A DNA stretch of 64,000 nucleotides from Pyxidicoccus trucidator (lineage in GTDB: Bacteria; Myxococcota; Myxococcia; Myxococcales; Myxococcaceae): positions 544,300 through 608,299 of the forward strand of contig NZ_JAAIXZ010000004.1 in assembly GCF_010894435.1 (NCBI RefSeq), given 5' to 3'. Made by a program: the position numbers and the translations under genes. The first letter of the stretch is position 1. Every line of letters starts with the position of its first letter. Under the pieces are notes generated by a model, which saw nothing but the letters and a program-made list of their open reading frames with translations, was not told where the DNA came from and did not search any database. Below, one piece after another: positions 1 to 8,437 of this stretch.

Positions 1-3000
1 GTAGCGGTGGATGCCCGTCTGCGGGTCGCTGCTCGCCGTCCAGGTGAAGGTCGGCTTGGTGGTGATGGTGGAGCCCGGCGTCGGCGTCTGCAGGGTGAAG
101 GCCGTGGGCGGCGTGCTGTCGCTGAGCCCGAAGCCCTGGATGCCCGCGCCGTACTGGAACAGCGGGTTGCCGTAGACAGGGAGAATCGGCTGGCCCGCGG
201 CAATCTTCTGCCGGATCTCCGTGCGCTGGGCGGCGGTGGCGCCCAGGTCGAACGGCAGGTCCCACTGCTCCAATTGGTTGTTCTCCACGTCGGTGCCAAT
301 CTGGTCCAGCGAGCGCGGGAGCTGCCAGGGCAGCATGCCGCGCGGGAGGACGTCGCCGAAGAGGATGTCCGCCACGGCCGGGCCACCGGAGTCGCCTGGG
401 CGGTAGGCCGCGAGCAGCGCGTTCGTCTGGGGGACGACGTTGGTGAGGATGTACGGGCGGGGGAGGATGAGCACCGTCGTCGTCGGGATGTTCCGCGACT
501 TGAAGCTCGTGATGACGCCGTACTGGTTGCCCCACTTCGCGTCATGCGCCGGGCCGATGGGGTCGCCCGGGAGGTAGGGCTTCTCCTTGTCCCACTCGGT
601 GCCGTGGGTGAAGTAGCTCTCGCCCACCACGACGATGGCCGCGTTGGGCGTGACGCCCGCGGGCGCGTTGTCCTTGTAGACGGTGATGCCCGCGGCCTCC
701 GCGCGCTGTTTGATTGCCTGGTAGATGGTCAGGTCGCCGAACTCCGTGCCGTGGAAGTCCGAGCGCCAGGTCACCATGCAAGACGGGTCATCCGCGCGGG
801 GGCCAGCGACGACAATCGACGCGCCGGCATTCAGGCGCAGCGGCAGGGCGCCGTCGTTCTTGAGCAGCGTCATCGCGTTGGCCGCCGCGCGGCGCACGAG
901 CGCCTTGTGGTCCGCCGTGTGCCACTCGGAGGTGCCGGCGGGACCGCGACGGTACGGGTCCTCGAAGATGCCCAGGCGGAACTTCAAGTCGAGGATGCGG
1001 CGGACGGAGTCGTTGATGCGGGTCAGCGACACCTCGCTCTCGAAGGCGCCCATCTGCGTCGGGGTGGCGCCGCCCATGACGTCCGAGCCCGCATTGGCCG
1101 AGCGGGACCACGCGCCCGACGGCAGCCAGTCCGAGCAGATGACGCCCTGGTAGCCCATCTGCTGGCGCAGGTAGTTGAGGATGCCCGGGTTGTCACCGGC
1201 GCCGTAGCCCTCCGGCCCCAGCAGCCAGCTTCCGGCGTAGCCCGGCATGATGCCGCTGGTGCCCGCCTCCAGCGCCGCGTGCCACGGACGCATGTGGTAG
1301 TGGATGGTGGTGCCGTCGTAGGTGATGCCGGCCTCACCGCCCGCGCCCTGGCCCGGCCAGTGCTTCGTCGTCACCCAGATGGAGTGGGGATTCACCTCCG
1401 GGCCGCCCTGCAGGCCCGCGATGAGCGCGCGGGTGATGCCGGCGGCCAGGTCCGCGTCCTCGCCGCTGCCCTCCTGGATGCGCGGGTAGAGCACCTTGGT
1501 GCCCACCTCGGCCAGCGGGGACAGCGTGCCGCGGCTGCCCACCGCGACCTGCTCGCGGCGCTGCATGTCGCCCAGCTCGTAGATGGTGTCGAGGTCTCTC
1601 GTCGCGGCCAGCGCGGGCTGCGTGGGCCAGCTCGTCTTGAAGCCGTGGATGCTGTCGCCCGCGTCGACGTGGGGGATGCCCAGCCGCGTGGCGGCGGAGG
1701 CGCGCTGAAAGTCGACGATGTCCTGAGGGCTCAGCGGGCCCATCATGAAGCCGGCCTCCGGCGTCGTCTTCGCGTCGAAGAACATCTGCAGCGCCTTCTC
1801 GTGCAGCGTCATGCGCGACAGCAAGTCATTGACGCGCGTGGTGACGGGGTTGTGCCAGTCCTCGTACGGCTCAATCGTGCCGTTCTTGTTCAGGTCGCGC
1901 ATGCCGTTGATGAGCGGCACGGCGTCCGCTTGCGTCTCCACCGTGGGGAGGTACACGGAGAAGGTGCGCAGGTCCGAGCGGCTGGTGTTGCCGCTGGGGA
2001 AGGTGGCCACGACGTACCACTTGTACGTCCAGCGGTCCGGCAGGTCCTGGGTCAGCGTCCACGAGGTGCCCGTGGTGGTGGCCATCAGCGTGTAGCGGTC
2101 CAGCAGGCTGCCGCGCGCCATCCAGTCGTAGTCGTCACGGCTGATGTTCACGTAGACCTGATAGTTCGTCGCGCCGGTGGCGGCCGCCCACTGCAGCGTG
2201 GGGCGGCGGGTGTTGGTCACCATGGCGTTGTTGGCCGGGGCGACGACGGCGAAGGCGCCCGTCACCGCGGGCGGAGGGACCTTCACGTACGGGTCCGGGA
2301 TGATGGTGCGGTCTCTCCCGTCCGGGTTGGTGCCGGTGGAGAAGATCTCCACCTTCCACTCGGCTCCCTGCACCGCGAGCGCGGAGACCGACTGCGCTCG
2401 GAGCACCGTGCCGGTGGACGTCGTCACCACCATGCGGATGTCCGTGTTCGGCGCCGTGGGCGAGAACTGGTTCTTGGACATCGTGACGGTGGTGTTGGGC
2501 GGGAAGGTCAGCTCGTAGATGAAGGGCCCGGGCGGGTTGCGCACCGACGGCGTGGTGGGGCCTTCCTCGGGCGTCGGGGTGATGCTGATGGGCGCGGGCG
2601 AGACATTGATTTTCGCGTACGCCAGCTCGGGGAACATGAGCTTCACCGTCTGGTTCGTGGTCTGCGGGGGCGGGTCGGTAGGACCTCCGCCGGGCCCGTA
2701 CACCTCGAAGGACCAGAGCGACAGGCCGTAGCCGGTGCCTCGGGTGATGCCGCGCATGCGCACGTAGCGGGCGCTGCCCGACACGGTGACGTCGCGGCGG
2801 CCCGCCGTGCCGTTGGTGACGTTGGGGGCGAGCGCCGTCCAGTTGGCGTCGTCGTTGGAGCCTTCAAGCACGTACACGCTGGCGTACGCGCCCTCCCAGT
2901 CCAGCGACACCTTGCCCAGCGTCTGCACCGAGCCGAGGTCCACGCGAACCCACTGGTTCTCCAGCACGGCCGAGGACCAGCGCGTGCCGACATCCCCGTC

Positions 3001-3603
3001 GAACGCGTACTGCGCCGCGAGGTGGGCGGCGTTGGCCTCCACGCTGGACGCGGTGGCGGGCCGGCCCCTGGCGAGGTCGCCCGAGGCGGCGCCGACGCCG
3101 TAGATGGCGAGCTCCCAGAGCGAGTAGCCGTAGTCGATGGCCCCGCGCACCTGCCCGAGGATGCGCACGTAGCGGCCGGTGCCCGTCACCGCCAGGTCAT
3201 CCGTCCCGCCGTCGCCATCCGTGATGACGCGCGCGTTCGTCCAGTTCGTCCCGTCCGCGGACACCTGGACCGAGTAGCCCTTGCCGTAGGCCGTCTCCCA
3301 GGTGAGCACCACGCGGGCGATGGTCGTGCTCGCCCCGAGGTCGACTTGAATCCACTCGTTGGTGGTGAAGCCGCTGCCCCACCGCGTCCCGGCGTCTCCG
3401 TCCACCGCGAAGTTGCCGGTGAGCCCCGGCTCCGCGGAGGACGTCGTCACCGGCCGGTTGAGGGCGAGATTCACCGTCCCGGCCTGCGCCTGCGCGACGG
3501 GCGCGAAGATGACTGCTCCCACTGCCGCGAGTACCACGCACACCCTGGCCAGCCACGGGCCGGGGCGTTGCGCGCCCTGCACACGCTGCGTCAGCACATT
3601 CAT
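1..3603 (-). CDS. Secreted glycoside hydrolase family 3 protein with two N-terminal F5/8 type C domains (3' end cut off)
   Basis: This is a beta-glucosidase-type enzyme expected to act outside the cytoplasm on beta-linked glucans. It starts at an ATG at 3603-3601 and reads as one frame to base 1, so at least 1201 residues are present and the C-terminus lies outside the window. Residues about 20-42 form a Sec signal ending in VAQAQA. Two discoidin-like F5/8 type C carbohydrate-binding domains follow (about 45-175 and 176-310; each has a GTRW motif), then an Fn3-like region (about 410-500), then the GH3 catalytic region from about 515. The GH3 nucleophile is seen as the Asp of CSDW, at residue 825. 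The visible end, with TPGSTIT, looks like the start of another Fn3-like domain. Family is firm; the substrate is inferred. The ribosome-binding site is weak, so a start a few codons later is possible. Confidence 0.88.
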   Translation of the reverse strand, partial: MNVLTQRVQGAQRPGPWLARVCVVLAAVGAVIFAPVAQAQAGTVNLALNRPVTTSSAEPGLTGNFAVDGDAGTRWGSGFTTNEWIQVDLGASTTIARVVLTWETAYGKGYSVQVSADGTNWTNARVITDGDGGTDDLAVTGTGRYVRILGQVRGAIDYGYSLWELAIYGVGAASGDLARGRPATASSVEANAAHLAAQYAFDGDVGTRWSSAVLENQWVRVDLGSVQTLGKVSLDWEGAYASVYVLEGSNDDANWTALAPNVTNGTAGRRDVTVSGSARYVRMRGITRGTGYGLSLWSFEVYGPGGGPTDPPPQTTNQTVKLMFPELAYAKINVSPAPISITPTPEEGPTTPSVRNPPGPFIYELTFPPNTTVTMSKNQFSPTAPNTDIRMVVTTSTGTVLRAQSVSALAVQGAEWKVEIFSTGTNPDGRDRTIIPDPYVKVPPPAVTGAFAVVAPANNAMVTNTRRPTLQWAAATGATNYQVYVNISRDDYDWMARGSLLDRYTLMATTTGTSWTLTQDLPDRWTYKWYVVATFPSGNTSRSDLRTFSVYLPTVETQADAVPLINGMRDLNKNGTIEPYEDWHNPVTTRVNDLLSRMTLHEKALQMFFDAKTTPEAGFMMGPLSPQDIVDFQRASAATRLGIPHVDAGDSIHGFKTSWPTQPALAATRDLDTIYELGDMQRREQVAVGSRGTLSPLAEVGTKVLYPRIQEGSGEDADLAAGITRALIAGLQGGPEVNPHSIWVTTKHWPGQGAGGEAGITYDGTTIHYHMRPWHAALEAGTSGIMPGYAGSWLLGPEGYGAGDNPGILNYLRQQMGYQGVICSDWLPSGAWSRSANAGSDVMGGATPTQMGAFESEVSLTRINDSVRRILDLKFRLGIFEDPYRRGPAGTSEWHTADHKALVRRAAANAMTLLKNDGALPLRLNAGASIVVAGPRADDPSCMVTWRSDFHGTEFGDLTIYQAIKQRAEAAGITVYKDNAPAGVTPNAAIVVVGESYFTHGTEWDKEKPYLPGDPIGPAHDAKWGNQYGVITSFKSRNIPTTTVLILPRPYILTNVVPQTNALLAAYRPGDSGGPAVADILFGDVLPRGMLPWQLPRSLDQIGTDVENNQLEQWDLPFDLGATAAQRTEIRQKIAAGQPILPVYGNPLFQYGAGIQGFGLSDSTPPTAFTLQTPTPGSTITTKPTFTWTASSDPQTGIHRY

Positions 3604-3700
3604 AGGGAAAAGCGGACCGTTGGAGAAAGTGGGGGAGGGGTACATTCGGCGCGTATCGAGGAGAGCCTGCGTCCGAGCGGTCCTTTCCTTTCTGGTTGGG

Positions 3701-3732
3701 ATTTTAATTGTTCGGACTGTGAAGAAAGTCAA
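3701..3732 (-). promoter_or_regulatory. Possible sigma-70-type promoter for the GH3 gene
   Basis: Read on the minus strand, TTGACT (3732-3727) is followed 20 bases later by TAAAAT (3706-3701), within the only AT-rich patch upstream of the GH3 start. The 20-base spacer is longer than the usual 17, so this is tentative. Confidence 0.25.
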
Positions 3733-3943
3733 ACCAAGTCAGGATAACGTGGCAAGCCGAGACATCCACGCGAGCCATGACGCGAGACGCCAACGGCCTC
3801 CGGTTGGACTTCTACCGGGTTGCTGTTGCCGCCAGATTGCGTTGCGGAGACGCGGGCTCGGGAGGGACTTCCGGAGGCGGGGCACGGCCGGGGCAGGCGC
3901 TGTCGCGTCGCTGCCCCGGCGGCCTCACGGCTTCCAGTCCTGT

Positions 3944-3965
3944 GCGCGGGACGTGCGTCCCGCGC
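3944..3965 (-). terminator. Hairpin terminator of msrA
   Basis: A perfect 9-bp stem GCGCGGGAC/GTCCCGCGC with a GTGC tetraloop lies 6 bases beyond the msrA stop codon. There is no U-tract, which is common for GC-rich terminators. Confidence 0.55.
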
Positions 3966-3971
3966 GCCACT

Positions 3972-4628
3972 TCAGGCGCTGACGCCCACACCAATCGGGC
4001 AGCTCACGCCGGTGCCGCCCAGGCCGCAGTAGCCGCCCGGGTTCTTCTCCAGGTACTGCTGGTGGTAGTCCTCGGCGTAATAGAAGGCCGGCGCAGGGAG
4101 GATTTCCGTGGTCACCGCGTCGAAGCCCTTCGCCTGCAGCGCCTTCGCATACGCGTCGCGGCTGGCCTCGGCGGCGCGCTTCTGGGCCTCGCTCGTGTAG
4201 TAGATGCCGGAGCGGTACTGCGTACCCACGTCGTTGCCCTGGCGCATGCCCTGCGTCGGGTCATGGCTCTCCCAGAACACGCGCAGCAGTTGCTCGAAGG
4301 AGAGCTTCTTCGGGTCGAAGACGACGCGCACCACCTCGTTGTGGCCCGTCTGCCCGCTGCACACCTCGCGGTAGGTGGGGTTGGGCGTCAGGCCGGCCGC
4401 GTAACCCACCGCGGTGCTGTACACGCCGGGCGTCTGGTAGAACTTGCGCTCCGCGCCCCAGAAACAGCCCAGGCCGAGCACCACCTCCTCGTGGCCCTCC
4501 GGCACCGGGCCCTTGAGCGGGGTGCCGAGCACCTCGTGCTTCGCGGGAACGGGCATCTCTTCCGACCGACCCGGCAGTGCCTCCTCCGGGCCCGGCAGCT
4601 TCAGCTTCTTCGTGGGGTTGAAGAACAT
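3972..4628 (-). CDS. msrA: Peptide-methionine (S)-S-oxide reductase MsrA
   Basis: The enzyme reduces the S epimer of methionine sulfoxide in proteins and free methionine, repairing oxidative damage in the cytosol using thioredoxin as reductant. The 218-residue protein has the signature GCFWG with the catalytic Cys at residue 55, the conserved VGYAGG-like segment VGYAAG, and two C-terminal cysteines (201 and 210) in the Gly-rich tail, which fit the recycling cysteines of the three-Cys MsrA type. About 45 extra residues precede the core and show no signal peptide. It is transcribed divergently from the M20 peptidase gene. No MsrB domain is fused and none is adjacent. The assignment is firm. Confidence 0.96.
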   Translation of the reverse strand: MFFNPTKKLKLPGPEEALPGRSEEMPVPAKHEVLGTPLKGPVPEGHEEVVLGLGCFWGAERKFYQTPGVYSTAVGYAAGLTPNPTYREVCSGQTGHNEVVRVVFDPKKLSFEQLLRVFWESHDPTQGMRQGNDVGTQYRSGIYYTSEAQKRAAEASRDAYAKALQAKGFDAVTTEILPAPAFYYAEDYHQQYLEKNPGGYCGLGGTGVSCPIGVGVSA

Positions 4629-4751
4629 GCCCCAGGAATAGCGGTCTCCCCGTCCGGTTTCACCCCCAGACGGAGCAGGCGGCCGGGCGAAGGGTGGAAG
4701 GCCCGTTCCGCTGGTGGGCCGCCCTGTGTCCCTGGACTACGGTTCCCCCAC

Positions 4752-6380
4752 ATGCGCCCAAGACTCACCGCTGTACTCCTATGTGTCCTGCCCTCCCTGT
4801 CCTTCGCCGCGAAGGACGCCCGCTGCCAGGGGACGCCGAAGGCCCGCGCCGCCCGCTTCTCCGAGCAGGCCATGAAGGGCGCCCCCGCCGCCGAGCGCTA
4901 CGCGGCCTATGTCCAGGCCTGCGCGCTGGACGAGGTGGTGGAGCTGACGAAGCAGTTGGTCCGCTTCCAGACGGTGAGCAGCGAGGTCCCCGCGGCGAAG
5001 AGCCCGGGTATCGCCGCCATGGGCCGCTTCCTCCAGAAGTGGGCGAAGGCGCATGGCCTGGCGTACCGCACCGTGGGCAACAACGACGTCTTCGAGCTGG
5101 CGTGGGGCGAGGGCGCGCCGCACCTGGGCCTCGTCTTCCATGGCGACGTGGTGCCCGCTCCCGCGCACGAGTGGAAGAAGCCGCCCTTCGAGCCGTACGT
5201 CGAGGGCGGCCGCCTCTACGGCCGTGGCGTGGAGGACGACAAGGGGCCCCTGGCCCAGGCGCTCGTCGCGCTCGACTTCGCGCGGCAGCTCGGCCTGAAG
5301 CCCCAGGGCCGGGTGCTCGTCATCGTCGGCAACGGCGAGGAGAGCGACTGGACGGGGATGACGAAGTACGCCGCGTCCGAGCCGAAGGCCACGCACGTCA
5401 TCTCCGTGGACTCCAGCTACCCGGTGGTGGCCGCGCAGTCCGGCTTCGTCGCATGGAGCCTCGAGACGCCGGTGGGCGAGCCGGTGAAGGGCGCCGCCGC
5501 CACGGTGCGCGCGGTGGATGTCACCGGCGGCGAGTTCCTCACCCAGGTGCCCGGCGCCGCCACGCTGAAGCTCGCGCCTTCCGCGGGCCGCACGCCCGAG
5601 CAGGCCCTGGCCGACGTGCAGGCCGCCGTCGCGGCGGAGAAGGGCGCGCGCGCTACGCTCCAGGCGGACGTGAAGCGCGACGGGGACACCGTGGTGCTCA
5701 CCACGCACGGCAAGGCGGTGCATGCGTCCATCGCCGACGAGGGCCACAACGCGATGTGGGACCTGGCCGCCGTGGCCGCGCGCCTGCCGCTGGAGGACAA
5801 CGGCATCTCCGCCATGCTGCGCGTGGTGGCCCGCCGCTTCGACGGGGACCACTTCGGCCAGAAGCTGGGCGTGGCGTACAAGGACGACGGCCTCATGGGC
5901 CCGCTCATCTCCGCGCCCACCGTGCTGCGCGTGGCGGACGGAAAAGTCACCCTGGGCGTCAACATGCGCCGGCCCCAGGGCAAGGACGCCGTCGCCTTCA
6001 ATGCCTCGCTCGACCAGGCCGCGGCGCTGGTGGGCGAGGACACCGGAGGCCGGGTGAAGGAGGCCGCCGGCCGCTACGTGGGCGACGCGCACGTGGCGGA
6101 CACGTCCGGCACGCTGGTCACCACGCTGCTCGACATCTACAAGCGCCACCGCAACGTCCCGGACGTGAAGCCCGGCTCCGTGCGCGGCGGCACCTACGCG
6201 CGCCTGTTCCCCAAGGGCGTGGACTTCGGCCCCGGCTTCCCCGGCGAGCTGTACACCGGCCACGCGCCGGACGAGTCCATCTCCCTGGAGAGCCTGGACG
6301 CCGGCACGCGCATGTTGGCCGAGGCCGTGCACACGCTGGCCATCGCGCCTCAGGCTCCGGCCACGCCCGCGCCGAAGTAA
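4752..6380 (+). CDS. Exported M20 family metallopeptidase (PepV-like dipeptidase)
   Basis: This is a zinc-dependent aminoacyl-dipeptidase-type hydrolase. The ATG at 4752 gives 542 residues beginning with a Sec signal (MRPRLTAVLLC... ending SFAA), so the mature enzyme is probably periplasmic or secreted. Metal-site motifs are present in order: HGDVV (about residue 130), GRGVEDDKGP (bridging Asp and following acidic residues) and GNGEES (catalytic Glu). A long insertion between the halves is typical of the PepV branch. Open frame continues upstream of 4752, but the signal peptide and homologous region begin here. The stop codon lies inside the left copy of the 21-bp direct repeat that brackets the next two genes. 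Confidence 0.9.
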   Translation: MRPRLTAVLLCVLPSLSFAAKDARCQGTPKARAARFSEQAMKGAPAAERYAAYVQACALDEVVELTKQLVRFQTVSSEVPAAKSPGIAAMGRFLQKWAKAHGLAYRTVGNNDVFELAWGEGAPHLGLVFHGDVVPAPAHEWKKPPFEPYVEGGRLYGRGVEDDKGPLAQALVALDFARQLGLKPQGRVLVIVGNGEESDWTGMTKYAASEPKATHVISVDSSYPVVAAQSGFVAWSLETPVGEPVKGAAATVRAVDVTGGEFLTQVPGAATLKLAPSAGRTPEQALADVQAAVAAEKGARATLQADVKRDGDTVVLTTHGKAVHASIADEGHNAMWDLAAVAARLPLEDNGISAMLRVVARRFDGDHFGQKLGVAYKDDGLMGPLISAPTVLRVADGKVTLGVNMRRPQGKDAVAFNASLDQAAALVGEDTGGRVKEAAGRYVGDAHVADTSGTLVTTLLDIYKRHRNVPDVKPGSVRGGTYARLFPKGVDFGPGFPGELYTGHAPDESISLESLDAGTRMLAEAVHTLAIAPQAPATPAPK

Positions 6381-6392
6381 TGCGCTGCCTCA
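6372..6392. repeat. Left copy of 21-bp direct repeat (end of M20 gene)
   Basis: CCGAAGTAATGCGCTGCCTC plus A covers the last two sense codons and the stop of the M20 gene. The same sequence with one change (T to C) recurs at 8408-8428, bracketing the AraC/hydrolase pair. Confidence 0.75.
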
Positions 6393-6522
6393 TGAGGCTC
6401 TCAGGCGCCCAACCTGGAGTTCTTCCACAGCCCAAGCCGCGGCGCGGCTGACGTCCGTGCCCGCCGTACTTCCCGGCCGGGCCAGGCCTGCACCGGGACG
6501 GGGCACGGTGAAGCGTTACAAC

Positions 6523-7275
6523 CTACTTGCCTGCACGCTTGAGGAAGGCGCCCGGGGTGAGCCCGACGAGCTCCCGGAAGTTGGCAATGAGGTGCGCCTG
6601 GTCGTAATAGCCCGCGGATGCGGCGATGTGTCCCCAGTCCTTCGAGGCCGCCGCCATCCCCACGGCACGCTGCAGGCGAACGGCCCGCGCGAAATCCTTC
6701 GGCCCGATGCCGACACTCTCCGTGAAGGCGCGGCGAAGATGCCGCGCCGTAACGCCAAGCTGCTTCGCCACGCTCTCCACCCGAACCTCGTCTCCTTCGA
6801 GCAAGCGGACCGCGCGGCGAGAGAGCCGTGCCGATGCCGGGTCGAAGGTCTGGCGGGTCCGAAGAGCGACCGCATGGGAGATTCGGTCAAGCATCTCCGG
6901 CAGGCTTCGCGCCGCGAGGAGCTCGTGGCAGAGGTCGCCGCCCGAACGGCCCCAGAGGTCCTCCAGCGGGATGATCCGGTCCGTCAGCGCACTCGCTGCC
7001 ACGCCCAGGAGCGGCGCGGACCAGCCTGGCTTGAACTGAAGGACGACCGCCCGCGCGAAGCCGGTTGCGTTCTTGAACAGCGCCCGCGTTCGCGGGCCCG
7101 AGACGCACACATCCCCTTTGCGCCCCTCCTCAAGCACTCGAAAGACAAGGATCGTTCTTCCGTCGGGCAGCCGTTCATGACTTGCGCGTCCAGCGACTGG
7201 CACGACATCGCGAACATCCTCGATGAAGCGGGAGAGCGAGAACGTCGAGGCGGTAGGGGCCATCGTGTGCTGCAT
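6523..7275 (-). CDS. AraC family transcriptional regulator
   Basis: The C-terminal about 100 residues carry the double helix-turn-helix of AraC regulators: VAKQLGVTARHLRRAF (first recognition region) and AASAGYYDQAHLIANFREL with the family-typical G(Y/F)xDQ(A/S)HLxxxF pattern. The N-terminal half (DGRTILVFRV..., GLF-like) resembles the cupin-type sensor of AraC proteins known to regulate adjacent oxidoreductase or hydrolase genes. Starting at 7275 gives 250 residues; an ATG at 7263 (MAPTAST) is an alternative with a GAGG site 12 bases upstream. It is divergent from the alpha/beta hydrolase at 7436, so that gene and itself are the likely targets through the 160-base spacer. The ligand is unknown. 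Confidence 0.88.
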   Translation of the reverse strand: MQHTMAPTASTFSLSRFIEDVRDVVPVAGRASHERLPDGRTILVFRVLEEGRKGDVCVSGPRTRALFKNATGFARAVVLQFKPGWSAPLLGVAASALTDRIIPLEDLWGRSGGDLCHELLAARSLPEMLDRISHAVALRTRQTFDPASARLSRRAVRLLEGDEVRVESVAKQLGVTARHLRRAFTESVGIGPKDFARAVRLQRAVGMAAASKDWGHIAASAGYYDQAHLIANFRELVGLTPGAFLKRAGK

Positions 7276-7435
7276 CCTCGCATCGTCGCGCGTCCACCTC
7301 GGCCGTTCAAGGCGGCGCGGAAGGCGCGATGAAATGTCCGGTCCATCCAATCCACGGAGCGCGCCGCGCCACATAGTCCTCGCTCTCGGCTCCGGGCCTT
7401 TTCACGGGTCGAGCCCACGAAAGGACATCAACCTC
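7276..7435. promoter_or_regulatory. Divergent promoter region between AraC gene and hydrolase
   Basis: This 160-base spacer between two divergent starts must contain both promoters and is the natural binding site of the AraC regulator. I see no clear -35/-10 pair or convincing operator repeat. Confidence 0.4.
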
Positions 7436-8392
7436 ATGAGCGAACCGACTCCCGCGGCCAGCATCCCCAGCGCTCCCACGCCGGTCCTCTCGATCAGCCC
7501 CGTCGTACTGCCAGCTCCCGGCCGTCCCGTCGAGCTCCAGGTGCGGGTCTCCGCGCCCGTGACCGGAGGCAACCTGCCCATCATTCTGCTCTCGCACGGC
7601 CACGGCCGCTCCAACCACCTCTCCTCGTTGAATGGCTACGCCCCGCTCGCCAACTCCCTGGCAGCTCACGGCTTCGTCGTCATCCAGCCCACCCACCTCG
7701 ACTCGAAAACGCTCACCCTCACCTCGGATGTCCCCGATGCGCCTCTGTACTGGCGCTCGCGGGCCGAGGACATGACGCGCATCCTCGACCAGCTCGACGC
7801 CATCGAGCGCGCCTTCGCCGCGCTCGCCGGGCGCTTGGACCGAAGCCGGGTGGCCGTCATCGGGCACTCGATGGGCGGGCACACCGCGAGCCTGCTGCTT
7901 GGCGCGCGGCACAAGGACCTCCACGACGGAACGGAAGTGAACCTCACCGAGCCCCGGATCAAAGCGGGCGTGCTGCTCGCCGCGCCGGGCAGAGGCGAGA
8001 CCCTCAGCAAGTTCGCAGCGGAGAACTACGCCTTCTTCTCGACCATCGACTTCTCCAGGATGACGACGCCCGCGCTCGTGGTCGCCGGCGACAAGGACGA
8101 CTCTGCCTACCTGACGGTCGCGGGCGCCGCCTGGCACGCCGACCCCTACTTGCTCGCCCCAAGCCCCAAGTCCCTCGTCACCCTGTTCGATGCAGGGCAC
8201 GGGCTCGGCGGAGTCTCGGGATATGACGTCGCCGAGACCACGGACGAGAACCCCGAGCGAGTGGCTGCCGTCCAGCGTCTCATCTGGGCCTACCTCCGCA
8301 CCCGGTTCTACCCCGGAGACTCCGCCTGGCCGGAGGCGCAGAGGGCGCTGACGGGCGCAGCCAAGCCGCTCGGACGGGTCGAGTCCAAGTAG
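7436..8392 (+). CDS. Alpha/beta hydrolase (chlorophyllase/PAF-acetylhydrolase-like)
   Basis: This 318-residue serine hydrolase is probably cytosolic, as no signal peptide is visible. It has the oxyanion segment LSHGHG, the nucleophile elbow GHSMGG with Ser at residue 145, an Asp-containing strand ALVVAGDKDD and a C-terminal His in DAGHGLGG, which together complete a catalytic triad. The fold type resembles predicted dienelactone-hydrolase/chlorophyllase-like enzymes; the substrate is not predictable. The ATG at 7436 follows AAGGA by about 10 bases. It is divergent from and probably controlled by the AraC gene. The pair sits between direct repeats, consistent with acquisition as a unit. Confidence 0.85.
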   Translation: MSEPTPAASIPSAPTPVLSISPVVLPAPGRPVELQVRVSAPVTGGNLPIILLSHGHGRSNHLSSLNGYAPLANSLAAHGFVVIQPTHLDSKTLTLTSDVPDAPLYWRSRAEDMTRILDQLDAIERAFAALAGRLDRSRVAVIGHSMGGHTASLLLGARHKDLHDGTEVNLTEPRIKAGVLLAAPGRGETLSKFAAENYAFFSTIDFSRMTTPALVVAGDKDDSAYLTVAGAAWHADPYLLAPSPKSLVTLFDAGHGLGGVSGYDVAETTDENPERVAAVQRLIWAYLRTRFYPGDSAWPEAQRALTGAAKPLGRVESK

Positions 8393-8407
8393 GAGGAGGA
8401 GGCCCAT

Positions 8408-8428
8408 CCGAAGTAACGCGCTGCCTCA
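8408..8428. repeat. Right copy of 21-bp direct repeat
   Basis: CCGAAGTAACGCGCTGCCTC plus A is identical to 6372-6392 except at one position. It sits 15 bases after the hydrolase stop and 9 bases before the stop of the convergent kinase gene, and still reads Pro-Lys-stop like the M20 tail. Confidence 0.75.
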
Positions 8429-8437
8429 GGCCCCCGC

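Larger units (their letters stand above)
3604..3971. other. Intergenic region between msrA and the GH3 gene
   Basis: This 368-base stretch has no supported gene. It holds the msrA terminator hairpin at its right end and the presumed promoter of the leftward GH3 gene, in a conspicuously AT-richer patch around 3685-3760. Confidence 0.6.
6393..8428. mobile_element. Putative inserted module: AraC regulator plus hydrolase
   Basis: About 2.0 kb carrying a divergent regulator/enzyme pair lies between the convergent M20 and histidine-kinase genes and is flanked by a 20/21-identical direct repeat derived from the M20 gene tail. If one repeat copy and the cargo are removed, the two host genes end about 45 bases apart. 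No recombinase is present, so the mechanism is unknown and the module call is an inference. Confidence 0.4.

Noticed and set aside
7..3747. A 1246-codon open frame on the plus strand over the GH3 gene.
   Set aside because: Low-complexity Arg/Ala/Gly/Val sequence with no recognisable domain; the minus strand encodes a clear signal peptide, two F5/8 C domains and a GH3 core.
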